Below, in pieces: positions 52,125-60,469 of a stretch of DNA of 60,728 nt. This DNA is from an uncultured Lachnospiraceae bacterium (lineage in GTDB: Bacteria > Bacillota > Clostridia > Lachnospirales > Lachnospiraceae), in the NCBI GenBank assembly GCA_949471785.1, contig CASWRE010000017.1, positions 1-60,728 on the forward strand, in the 5' to 3' direction. Made by a program: the position numbers and the translations under genes. Positions within the stretch are counted from its first letter, which is position 1; the number at the start of each line of letters is the position of its first letter. The notes under the pieces were generated by a model. That model ran no database searches. It saw only the letters and a program-made list of their open reading frames with translations, and had not been told where the DNA came from.

Positions 52125-53453
52125 ATGCTTTTTTCTAAAGACAGTTTAAAAAAACTGATCATACCGCTGCTGTTTGAGCAGGCTCTGGTCATCTGCGTGG
52201 GTATGGCCGATACCATGATGGTGTCCTCGGTGGGGGAGGCGGCCATATCGGGGGTATCCCTGGTGGATATGGTCAACAACCTGATTATCAGCATCCTGGC
52301 CGCGCTGGCCACCGGCGGCAGCGTGGTGACGTCCCAGTACATAGGCGCAAACAGGAGGGATAAAGCCTGCGAGTCGGCCCGTCAGCTGATTGTCTCGGCA
52401 GGGGTGATTTCGGTTATTATTACGGCCGTATTTATTTTGCTGAAAACTCCTCTGCTGCGCCTGTTTTTCGGGGGTATTGAGCAGGACGTCATGGACAGCG
52501 CCGTCACCTATCTGGTGATTTCCGCTCTGTCCTTCCCCTTTCTGGCCGTGTACCAGTGCTGCGCGGCTTTGTTTCGCGCCATGGGCAATTCCAAAGTCAC
52601 TTTCCAGGTTTCCCTGCTCATGAACGGGATCAACATTGTGGGAAACGCACTCTGCATTTTTGTCCTGCGTATGGGCGTGGCCGGCGTAGCCGTGCCGTCT
52701 CTGGTGTCCCGGGCCGTGGCGGCGGTGGTTTTGTATGGTTTGCTGAAAAATCCCAGTCATACGATTTATCTGAACCGGGAAAAATTTCATTTTGAGCCGG
52801 CGGTAGTGAAACGGATCTTGTACATCGGTATCCCCAGCGGTATCGAGAACGGCATCTTCCAGCTGGGGCGGGTGCTGGTGGTCAGCATTATCTCCGGTTT
52901 CGGCACCGTGCAGATCGCGGCCAACGGCGTGGCCAATAATCTGGATTCCGTGGGCTGTATCGTGGGTCAGGCCGTCAGCCTGGCCATGATATCGGTGATC
53001 GGCCGCTGCGTGGGGGCGGGGGACGAGAATCAGATCCGCTATTATACTAAAAAACTGCTGGGAACAACGTATCTATATGCCACAGCGGTCAATGTGGCGA
53101 TTCTCACTGCTTTACCCTGGATACTGAGGATATACAACCTGGGAGAGGAGACGACCCATCTGGCCTGGCAGCTCGTTATGATTCATAACGGAGCCGCAAT
53201 CTTTCTGTGGCCTCTGGCTTTCGTCCTCCCCAATATGCTGCGGGCCTGCAACGACGTACGGTATACCATGGTGGTTTCTATCTTCTCCATGATCGTATTC
53301 CGGATCGGTTTCAGCGTCGTCTTCGGTATCCGTATGCAGATGGGCGCCATAGGCGTATGGCTTGCCATGCTTTTGGATTGGGTTTTCCGGTCGGGCCTGT
53401 TTGTGGGGCGCTATGTCAAAGGAACATGGAAAAAAGGGTATCGAATAAAATGA
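52125..53453 (+). CDS. MATE family efflux transporter
   Basis: 442 residues with about 12 hydrophobic helices, in two similar halves. Typical segments are KKLIIPLLFEQALVICVGMADTMMVS at the N-terminus and ISGFGTVQIAANGVANNLDS at the start of the second half. Family members exchange Na+ or H+ for cationic drugs or metabolites. AAGGAAAGAAGGAAG precedes ATG 52125. It is a single gene between purB and lon. The substrate is unknown. Confidence 0.92.
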   Translation: MLFSKDSLKKLIIPLLFEQALVICVGMADTMMVSSVGEAAISGVSLVDMVNNLIISILAALATGGSVVTSQYIGANRRDKACESARQLIVSAGVISVIITAVFILLKTPLLRLFFGGIEQDVMDSAVTYLVISALSFPFLAVYQCCAALFRAMGNSKVTFQVSLLMNGINIVGNALCIFVLRMGVAGVAVPSLVSRAVAAVVLYGLLKNPSHTIYLNREKFHFEPAVVKRILYIGIPSGIENGIFQLGRVLVVSIISGFGTVQIAANGVANNLDSVGCIVGQAVSLAMISVIGRCVGAGDENQIRYYTKKLLGTTYLYATAVNVAILTALPWILRIYNLGEETTHLAWQLVMIHNGAAIFLWPLAFVLPNMLRACNDVRYTMVVSIFSMIVFRIGFSVVFGIRMQMGAIGVWLAMLLDWVFRSGLFVGRYVKGTWKKGYRIK

Positions 53454-53475
53454 ATATATTTCCCGGTATTTTCTG

Positions 53476-53504
53476 TTGCATTTTCGGCATAAATGGTATA
53501 GAAT
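53476..53504 (+). promoter_or_regulatory. Promoter of lon
   Basis: -35 TTGCAT (53476-53481), 17-bp spacer, -10 TAGAAT (53499-53504). The transcript would start near 53511, immediately before the CIRCE element. Confidence 0.7.
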
Positions 53505-53518
53505 ACAAAAGACCAATA

Positions 53519-53545
53519 CTAGCACTCGATTAAAATGAGTGCTAA
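53519..53545 (+). promoter_or_regulatory. CIRCE element (HrcA operator) upstream of lon
   Basis: CTAGCACTC, nine bases, GAGTGCTAA: matches the CIRCE consensus TTAGCACTC-N9-GAGTGCTAA in 17 of 18 arm bases. It lies just after the predicted transcription start and 22 bases before the lon ATG, the usual location for HrcA repression. Confidence 0.92.
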
Positions 53546-53567
53546 CAGCCCGAGAGGAGGATGCCAG

Positions 53568-55835
53568 ATGTTGACGATACCTATTTATGATATGATGATG
53601 CTGCCGGGCGTGACCTTTCACTTTAAGCGGGAGATATTTGAAAAGCTGGGATATGCGGATGTGAAAGAGGGCGACGAAGTCCTTTTTCTGATGCTGCGGG
53701 AAGATAAACAGAGAATCCAGATGTTTGCCGAAGATTTTTACCCGGTGGGATTGTCCGGCCAGGTGGAATCTGTGGATGAAGAGAGTAATATTCGTATCCG
53801 TACCGGCGAACGGGTGACTTACAGCGACGTAGATGTGGATGAGCAGACCATTCAGGTCACGGCCACCGGCCGGCCGGAGACGGAAGACGTCGATGCTGAT
53901 CAGGAGGAAGAGGCTCTCAAACGGGTCCGCCAGGCTCTGATCAGTTATGTGCGGCCTTTTCAATGGGGAGCGTGGGCCCGGGGCTATTTTCTGCATTGGA
54001 AGAATGTGAATGAGCTTCTCTGCGCGGTGGCCGGTTATCTGCCCATAGACTGGACGGATAAATACCGTATTTTAGAGACGGATTCCCGCCGGGAGCGCAA
54101 TGCCCTGATCGAGAAGACGATCCTGGAATGTATCGAGATCAACCGGGTCAGCGAGGAGGCGGAGAATGCTCAGAAGCAGAGCAACGAGCAGCTCTACCGG
54201 GAATCCGCCATCAAAAAGCAGATCGAGATTCTGCAGAAACAGCTGGACGCCATGCATCCTGAAAATGTTTCCGATGTGCGCCGTTTCGAATTGAAGATTG
54301 AGGAATCCGGCATGAGCGAGGAGGCCGAAAAAGAAGCGGAGAAGGTGCTGAACCGGATGCGTCAGGAGGGTAAGAACAGCCATGAATACGGTATGCTCTA
54401 CGACTATCTGGACTTTGTCACCAGCCTGTCCTGGAAGCCGGGGGAGCCTGCGCCCATTGACCTTGACGAGGCGGAAAAGATTCTGGATGAGGATCATTAC
54501 GGCCTGAAAAAAGTAAAGAAACGCGTGATCGAGCAGCTGGCGGTCATGGCGCTGAACCGGAAGCAGTCGGGCTCTGTTCTGCTGTTTGTGGGAGCGCCGG
54601 GTACGGGAAAGACCAGTATCGGACAGAGTATTGCCAAAGCGCTGCATCGGGAGTACGTCCGTATCAGCCTGGGCGGCATCCGGGACGAGGCGGAGATCCG
54701 CGGCCACAGGAGGACCTACATAGGGGCCATGGCCGGACGGATTATGGAAGGCGTCCGGCGCAGCGGCGTCATGAATTCTGTGATGGTGCTGGACGAGGTG
54801 GATAAGCTGTCCCGGGATTACGCGGGCGATCCGGCCAGCGCCCTTCTGGAAGTGCTGGACCCGGAGCAGAACAACAATTTTACCGATCACTATATGAATG
54901 CGCCCTATGATCTGTCCAATGTGCTCTTCGTCTGTACGGCCAACGCCACGGATACCATACCGGAGCCTCTCTTAAACCGTATGGAGGTGATCCGCTTCCC
55001 CGGCTATACGGCGGTGGAGAAATTTCAGATCGCCAGGAAGCATCTGCTGCCCCGGGCCATGAAACAGATGGGGGTGCGGGCTCAGAATCTTAAGGTCACG
55101 GACGGGGCCATAAGAAAAATCATCGACGGTTACACGGCAGAATCCGGTGTGCGGGGGTTGAAAAAGCAGCTGGATACCCTGTGCCGCTGTGTGGCTGTCA
55201 AACTGGTCAGGGGAGAGCAGAAGAGCGTCACGGTCAGCGAGAAACGGCTGTCGCAATTTCTGGACGGCCATGAGATCCGCCACGAGCACATTTTGGAGAA
55301 AAAGCAGCCCGGGGTGGTAACGGGTCTGGCCTGGACGGCGGCGGGGGGAGAGATTCTGTTTGTCGAGACCTCCCTTGCCGGAGGCAGCGGCAAGCTGCGC
55401 ATTACCGGGCAGCTCGGAGATGTGATGAAAGAATCGGCCCAGTTGGCCGTAAGCCTGGTGAAAAGCATGTTTCCGGAGGAGGCAAAGAAACTGGAGGAGA
55501 GTGATCTCCATATCCATGTGCCTGCGGGCGCCGTGCCAAAGGACGGCCCGTCGGCGGGCATAACGCTGACGACGGCCCTGGTTTCCCTGCTGAAAGGACG
55601 GGCGGTGAGTCCGTTCTACGCCATGACCGGCGAGATATCCCTGACGGGGCGGGTCATGCCCATCGGCGGCCTTCCCGAGAAACTGATGGCGGCCCAGCGG
55701 GCCGGTGTGAAGACGGTCTTCATTCCGGAGGAGAATAAAGAAGATTTGGACGAGGTAGCCGCGGAAGTCCGCAGGACGCTGGAGATCGTGCCGGTGGGAA
55801 AGGTCACGGACGTGCTGGAACGGGTGCTCGGATAA
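53568..55835 (+). CDS. lon: ATP-dependent protease Lon
   Basis: AAA+ serine protease that degrades damaged and regulatory proteins. 755 residues from ATG 53568 (GAGAGGAGG upstream); an earlier ATG at 53535 lies inside the CIRCE element. Walker A is VGAPGTGKTS (about residue 342), and LDEVDKLSRDYAGDPASALL is the Walker B region. The catalytic dyad is Ser662 (KDGPSAGITL) and Lys705 (GGLPEKLMAAQ). The N-terminal 190 residues are divergent from the standard LON domain and start MLTIPIYDMMMLPGV. Control by a CIRCE element suggests it belongs to the HrcA heat-shock regulon. Confidence 0.94.
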   Translation: MLTIPIYDMMMLPGVTFHFKREIFEKLGYADVKEGDEVLFLMLREDKQRIQMFAEDFYPVGLSGQVESVDEESNIRIRTGERVTYSDVDVDEQTIQVTATGRPETEDVDADQEEEALKRVRQALISYVRPFQWGAWARGYFLHWKNVNELLCAVAGYLPIDWTDKYRILETDSRRERNALIEKTILECIEINRVSEEAENAQKQSNEQLYRESAIKKQIEILQKQLDAMHPENVSDVRRFELKIEESGMSEEAEKEAEKVLNRMRQEGKNSHEYGMLYDYLDFVTSLSWKPGEPAPIDLDEAEKILDEDHYGLKKVKKRVIEQLAVMALNRKQSGSVLLFVGAPGTGKTSIGQSIAKALHREYVRISLGGIRDEAEIRGHRRTYIGAMAGRIMEGVRRSGVMNSVMVLDEVDKLSRDYAGDPASALLEVLDPEQNNNFTDHYMNAPYDLSNVLFVCTANATDTIPEPLLNRMEVIRFPGYTAVEKFQIARKHLLPRAMKQMGVRAQNLKVTDGAIRKIIDGYTAESGVRGLKKQLDTLCRCVAVKLVRGEQKSVTVSEKRLSQFLDGHEIRHEHILEKKQPGVVTGLAWTAAGGEILFVETSLAGGSGKLRITGQLGDVMKESAQLAVSLVKSMFPEEAKKLEESDLHIHVPAGAVPKDGPSAGITLTTALVSLLKGRAVSPFYAMTGEISLTGRVMPIGGLPEKLMAAQRAGVKTVFIPEENKEDLDEVAAEVRRTLEIVPVGKVTDVLERVLG

Positions 55836-55866
55836 CGGATTTTTGGCGAACCAGACAGCTTAATAT

Positions 55867-55921
55867 GGTGTTTACAGAAAATGCTTAAAAAGAAAGTGTT
55901 TTTTGTAAACACCGTTTTTTA
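55867..55921 (+). terminator. Intrinsic terminator of lon
   Basis: 15-bp stem, GGTGTTTACAGAAAA (from 55867) with TTTTTTGTAAACACC (to 55913), followed by GTTTTTT. Confidence 0.8.
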
Positions 55922-56028
55922 TGCCGGTGATGAAAAGCGGTCGTCAGAACCTGCCCGGTATTGGCTGAAAGAAAGCAGAAATATCCCACCCGCTGCCATA
56001 ATTTTATGTGAGAAACAGAAAAAATCCA

Positions 56029-56057
56029 TAGACGTTCACAGATAAATCCGTTATAAT
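56029..56057 (+). promoter_or_regulatory. Possible promoter of the secreted repeat protein
   Basis: -10 TATAAT (56052-56057) is perfect. The best-placed -35 is TAGACG (56029-56034) with a 17-bp spacer, a weak match. Confidence 0.45.
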
Positions 56058-56104
56058 GCAGATTAAGTACTAATATAATATAAAATTCAAGAAAGGACCC
56101 TACC

Positions 56105-58870
56105 ATGTTAAAGACGATCAAAAGATGCGTATGCGCGATGATGGCCGCGGCATTGCTGGCGGGAGGAATACCGGCGCCGGTAAGCGTACAGGGAACCGGC
56201 CTGCCGGCGGAGGCCGCAGGAGTAACCGTCAGCACCAGGGCGGAGTTTTTGGACGCCCTGGCGAATAAAAGGAGTCCGATTACCGTTGCGGATCTCGTTG
56301 TCATTGACAACGGCGCGGAAGAGAGCGGGCAAATGCGCCCGGTGATGATACCGGCCAACACTGTGATTCAGGGCAGCGACAACGGAATCGTCGTATGCCG
56401 GAGCCCCATACAGCTTGCGGGCGACGGCGTTATGTTCAAGGATGTCAAGCTGCATTTTGAATCTTCGGACGCGCTGGGCAGCGTGATTCACCGGGAAATC
56501 TTTCTTGCGGGGCACATCCTTACGTTGGATCATGTGGATACCTATCTGGAAGGGAGCGGGTCCAGCCAGGGAGGGCTGGGGGGGTCCGAGAAGGAGCTGC
56601 TTCCCACCGTATATGCGGGGGGATATGCCGGCACGGCCGTTGGCGGGAACGCGTCCCTGCGGGTGGTCAATTCTGATGATAAGACCAGGTTCCAGGGGAT
56701 TTACATGGGGCATGATAAAGGGAATGACAATAAAGTCCCCTATCAGGCAGGGGCCGAGGTAAATCTGGATGCAAAGGCAATCGTCCGGGATGTGGTGGAT
56801 ACGAGTCGGAACAGCGGGGCGGAAATCTGTATCAGCGGGACGGGGAGTTCCTTTGCGGCGGCAAGAAAATTCCGGGGTAATGAAAACACAACCCTGACGT
56901 TGGACGGAGTTTCCATGGAAAATTCGGAAGCGAACGCGGTGGAGGTGGATAATGTCGGGCATATTGTGCTGCAAAACCAGTCATGCCTGGCGCCGGCAAC
57001 GGATATTTTGCGCAATGTCACCCTGGGGGAAGGGACCTGCCTGAATCTCAACGGTGTGAGAGATGCGGTGATAGCGGGGAATTTTAACGGGGAAAATGAT
57101 CCGGCCAAAGACAAAGGTATTTTGGTACTGAATCAGGAGGGGTCGTTGACCGTACAGGGAAATATAACCGGAACTACCCGGTTTCAGACCGGGTCCCGAC
57201 TGTTTCCCGGAGTCCTGCTGCAAAAGCCTTATATTTTTGCGGCAGGGGGAAAAGGTGACGCATCCGCTTTCATATTGGCCCAGAAACATATCGAGCGTGG
57301 TTATGAGCTTCAATATGCTGATAACACCTGGACGGTATGCGGCGAACCGATAAGTTTCCGGGAAATAGGACGCATAGAAATTACATCTGCGCCGGAGACG
57401 GTGGATTTGAAAAGGATTGCTCAAAAAGAAGAGGAAATGATCCCGGATGAGGATATATATTTTGAGATTACCTGGTACGATGAAGACGGAACCCCTTTCA
57501 GCGACGAGGATATACGGGAAGAGTACTGGTTTTTTGACAGCAGTTATGTTCTTTTAATTCGGTCGGATTATTGGGAAAGTAACGACGGTTCCGTTCAGAA
57601 TGAGACCGTCTGGTCGCAGCCGGTCATACTTTTGGAGTCAGAAGATCATCCGGGCAGGTATTATCCGGTGGCGCAGGAGGGTTATCGCCCAGGCGATTAT
57701 ACGTTTTTATTTTGTTCCCGGTATATAGAGGAAGAACTGGATACGGTGGCAGACGTTCAGTCGTTGCGGGATATAGTGATGGCTGAATGCAGGGTGAAGT
57801 TCTATGATTCGGATTCGGAGAGGCCTGATGAGCATGTTCACAGCTATCGGGAGGTTTTGAATCCGGCGCCTGCCTGCACAAAAGCGGGAATCATGACGTA
57901 TATCTGCAGCTGCGGGGATACTTATACGAAAGAGGTTGCGGCCACAGGCCACAGGCCGGTCACTGACCCGGCGGTATCTCCTACAGAGACGGCAAACGGG
58001 AAAACGGAGGGAAGCCATTGCGGCGTATGCGGAGAGATCATAAAAGCCCAGCAAACGATTCCCGCCACCGGGAAACCGGAAGCTCCCGGGACTTCCACGG
58101 ATTCAGGGACTTCCCAGCCCCATAAGCATTCCTACCGGAGCGTTGTGACCAGAGCCTCCACCTGTACGCAGAAGGGAATCAGGACTTACACTTGCGGGTG
58201 CGGCCATACCTATACGGAAGAGATTGCCCTTGTGGATCATCAGTATACCCGGGAACATATCCCGGCTACCCCCGAAAGCAGCGGAAAGCAGCAGCAGGTA
58301 TGCCGTGTATGCGCCCTGACCCGGTCGGCGACCGTGATCGACAGTCCCCGGGAGGTCATTTTGAGCAAAAAGGATTACTCTTACGACGGAAAGGCGAAAA
58401 AGCCCGCGGTAACCGTGAAAGACAGTAAAGGGAAGATCCTTAAGGCCGGTACAGACTATCAGGTCAGTTATCCGAAAGGAAGAAAAAATCCGGGAGTTTA
58501 TACCGTGACCGTGAAATTCCAGGGGAATTACGGCGGCCGTATGACAAAAGATTTTACCGTTAAGCCCAGGAAAACCAGCCTGAAAAAAGTGACGGCAAAG
58601 TCAAAGGGAATGCAGGTGACATGGAAAAAGCAGACAGCGCAGATCGACGGTTATCAGATTCAGTACGGCACAAACAAAAAGTTTACCGGAAAGACAGTAA
58701 AGACGACTACGGCCAAAAAGAATGCCGCAGCGAAGACGATTTCCAAATTGAAGAAGAAAACCCGGTATTATGTACGGATACGGACCTATAAAACCGTGAA
58801 AGTGGACGGAAAGAAAAAGAAACTGTATTCGGACTGGTCCGGCAAAAAAACCGTAAATATAAAAAAATAA
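56105..58870 (+). CDS. Secreted surface protein with beta-helix-like, Cys-rich repeat and Fn3-like domains
   Basis: 921 residues. A signal peptide covers about 1-38 (cleavage near AEAAG). Residues about 40-430 look like a right-handed beta-helix of the pectate-lyase type (repeated Asn/Val turns), but no catalytic motif is clear. Two Cys-rich repeats follow, near 575-620 and 672-735: HSYREVLNPAPACTKAG with TYICSCGDTYTKEV, and HSYRSVVTRASTCTQKG with TYTCGCGHTYTEEI. A bacterial Ig-like module follows (about 752-822, YSYDGKAKKPAVTVKD, GTDYQVSYPKGRKNPGVYTV). A Lys-rich fibronectin III-like module ends the protein. No LPxTG motif; anchoring is unknown. A role in adhesion or glycan binding is inference. 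Confidence 0.82.
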   Translation: MLKTIKRCVCAMMAAALLAGGIPAPVSVQGTGLPAEAAGVTVSTRAEFLDALANKRSPITVADLVVIDNGAEESGQMRPVMIPANTVIQGSDNGIVVCRSPIQLAGDGVMFKDVKLHFESSDALGSVIHREIFLAGHILTLDHVDTYLEGSGSSQGGLGGSEKELLPTVYAGGYAGTAVGGNASLRVVNSDDKTRFQGIYMGHDKGNDNKVPYQAGAEVNLDAKAIVRDVVDTSRNSGAEICISGTGSSFAAARKFRGNENTTLTLDGVSMENSEANAVEVDNVGHIVLQNQSCLAPATDILRNVTLGEGTCLNLNGVRDAVIAGNFNGENDPAKDKGILVLNQEGSLTVQGNITGTTRFQTGSRLFPGVLLQKPYIFAAGGKGDASAFILAQKHIERGYELQYADNTWTVCGEPISFREIGRIEITSAPETVDLKRIAQKEEEMIPDEDIYFEITWYDEDGTPFSDEDIREEYWFFDSSYVLLIRSDYWESNDGSVQNETVWSQPVILLESEDHPGRYYPVAQEGYRPGDYTFLFCSRYIEEELDTVADVQSLRDIVMAECRVKFYDSDSERPDEHVHSYREVLNPAPACTKAGIMTYICSCGDTYTKEVAATGHRPVTDPAVSPTETANGKTEGSHCGVCGEIIKAQQTIPATGKPEAPGTSTDSGTSQPHKHSYRSVVTRASTCTQKGIRTYTCGCGHTYTEEIALVDHQYTREHIPATPESSGKQQQVCRVCALTRSATVIDSPREVILSKKDYSYDGKAKKPAVTVKDSKGKILKAGTDYQVSYPKGRKNPGVYTVTVKFQGNYGGRMTKDFTVKPRKTSLKKVTAKSKGMQVTWKKQTAQIDGYQIQYGTNKKFTGKTVKTTTAKKNAAAKTISKLKKKTRYYVRIRTYKTVKVDGKKKKLYSDWSGKKTVNIKK

Positions 58871-58904
58871 TGGAGGCAAAAAAACTGAAATTTTTGAATT
58901 CTGT

Positions 58905-60314
58905 TTAAATGATAAATTCTTCCCGCTGCATCACTAACTGGTTCTCCTCTAATATTTCCCGGACAATTTGCAGGCCATTTTCTAGTTCTTCTGTTGTGTT
59001 TGGGGAACAGGCGGCTATGCGGATTGCGGAAAAGCGGGATGTATTTCCCACGGCAAAACGGTCTGAACACAATACAGTTACGCCACGTTTCCCGGCCTGT
59101 ACTTCAAAATGGTATCCGTCTGTTTTTTCCGGCAGAGGAAGCCATTGAAAAAATCCATATGGATTTGCAGATACAGAATCCGGGAAAAATTTTGCGTATA
59201 GCCGGTTTCGTTCTTTTGACAGCTTACATTTCTTTTTTATAATATCTTTAGCCATTCCGCTTAGGATCAGTTCACTTGCGATTTCTGCATTCAGCATGGG
59301 GATTTTTAAAGTAATATTATTGGCCGTCGTATGAAAAAGCTTTTGGTATTTATACGGAATTACCACATAGGCAATCCTGAGTCCTGCAGAAAGAGATTTG
59401 GACAGGCCATGTATATAGACTGTATTTTCCGGAATCAGCGCCGCCAGCGGAGGAAGTTTACCTCCTGCCATAAACCCATAGGTGTCGTCTTCTATTAACA
59501 GAATATTCTGCTTTTTAATGATAAGACTGATTTCTTTTCTGCGTTCAGCGGACATTGTAATACTCGTAGGGTTATGGTAGGACGGCATCAGGTAAACGCC
59601 TTTGATATCCATAAGGTTACATTGTTTTTCCAGCGAATCCGGCATCATGCCTTCCCTGTCAGCTTCAGCAGGAATGAGCTGGATGCCAAGCTGTTTTGCC
59701 AGGCTGATGAAGTTTGCGTACGTATAGACATCAGAAACAATCTTGTCACCTGCCTTAAAAAGAGACAGCAAGGTTATGGCAAGAGCGTTTTGAGTACCCG
59801 AAGTCAGGATAATATGATCGGCAGAAGCGTTTAGCTGAAACTCTGAGAGCCATTTTGCGGCTATTTTCCGGTGACGGTCATTTCCGGATGTAAATTCAAA
59901 TTCAAAAAGTTTATCGGAATGTGTTCCCTGTAAAATCCTGCGGGCTGCGTCTGCCACATCAGTATTAAACTGATAGTAAGGCCGTATCAGACCGAGTTCG
60001 ATGTATGGTTTCCCGTCTGAAATATCCAGATCAGGCAAGGCGGCATTTGGAGAAACAAAAGTTCCCCTGCCGATTATGGCATAGATCAGACCTTTTGTTT
60101 CACAGCATTTGAAGGCGCGGGTAATCGTGCTTAAATTTACATCTAAAAAATCAGCAAGTTCCCTTTGCGGGGGGAGCTGCGTATTAGCGGGAAGCCTGCC
60201 GCTCATAATATCCTGTTCTAAAAGGTCAGCCAATGAAAGGTACATGGGAAATTTAAGCATTTTCTTATCGGGTTTCCAGTTCATAGGGTAGTTATCAAAT
60301 GAATTTATTGGCAT
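58905..60314 (-). CDS. MocR-type transcriptional regulator (GntR DNA-binding domain fused to aminotransferase fold)
   Basis: 469 residues from ATG 60314 (GTGAGG upstream). The N-terminal winged helix (about 20-85) has LADLLEQDIMSGRLPANTQL and PPQRELADFLDVNLSTITRA. A fold type I aminotransferase-like domain follows, with TSGTQNALAITLLSLF, SYHNPTSITMS, IEDDTYG and the PLP-type lysine in HGLSKSLSAGLRIAYV. Such proteins sense PLP or a related compound and often control a neighbouring gene. It is divergent from an aminotransferase gene. The sequence is visibly more AT-rich than the rest of the window, suggesting a different origin. Confidence 0.9.
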   Translation of the reverse strand: MPINSFDNYPMNWKPDKKMLKFPMYLSLADLLEQDIMSGRLPANTQLPPQRELADFLDVNLSTITRAFKCCETKGLIYAIIGRGTFVSPNAALPDLDISDGKPYIELGLIRPYYQFNTDVADAARRILQGTHSDKLFEFEFTSGNDRHRKIAAKWLSEFQLNASADHIILTSGTQNALAITLLSLFKAGDKIVSDVYTYANFISLAKQLGIQLIPAEADREGMMPDSLEKQCNLMDIKGVYLMPSYHNPTSITMSAERRKEISLIIKKQNILLIEDDTYGFMAGGKLPPLAALIPENTVYIHGLSKSLSAGLRIAYVVIPYKYQKLFHTTANNITLKIPMLNAEIASELILSGMAKDIIKKKCKLSKERNRLYAKFFPDSVSANPYGFFQWLPLPEKTDGYHFEVQAGKRGVTVLCSDRFAVGNTSRFSAIRIAACSPNTTEELENGLQIVREILEENQLVMQREEFII

Positions 60315-60330
60315 GTCACACCTCACAATA

Positions 60331-60345
60331 TTGTATTGCATACAA
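60331..60345 (-). promoter_or_regulatory. Probable MocR operator
   Basis: Perfect inverted repeat TTGTAT-TGC-ATACAA. A further half site, TTGTAT, lies about 50 bases away near 60398. It overlaps the -10 end of the MocR promoter, so it may mediate autoregulation and control of the divergent gene. Confidence 0.6.
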
Positions 60346-60373
60346 TTTTATTCTTGAAAACATACAAAGTCAA
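60345..60373 (-). promoter_or_regulatory. Promoter of the MocR-type regulator
   Basis: Minus strand -35 TTGACT (plus 60368-60373), 17-bp spacer, -10 TAAAAT (plus 60345-60350). Confidence 0.65.
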
Positions 60374-60421
60374 GAGTATTGTTGAAATTGAATTGATTGT
60401 ATGGTTTTGATGGGAGGACAT

Positions 60422-60469
60422 ATGGAAAACAATTTGTCAAAGGATGAGGGAATGGTGGTGACGCCATGA
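60422..60469 (+). CDS. 15-residue leader peptide or gene remnant before the aminotransferase
   Basis: ATG 60422 has a strong GGGAGGA ribosome binding site. The frame codes for MENNLSKDEGMVVTP and stops in an ATGA overlap with the next gene. It may couple translation of the aminotransferase. It also resembles the tail of the Lrp/AsnC regulators that often precede this type of aminotransferase, so it could be what remains after a deletion; this is inference. Confidence 0.45.
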   Translation: MENNLSKDEGMVVTP

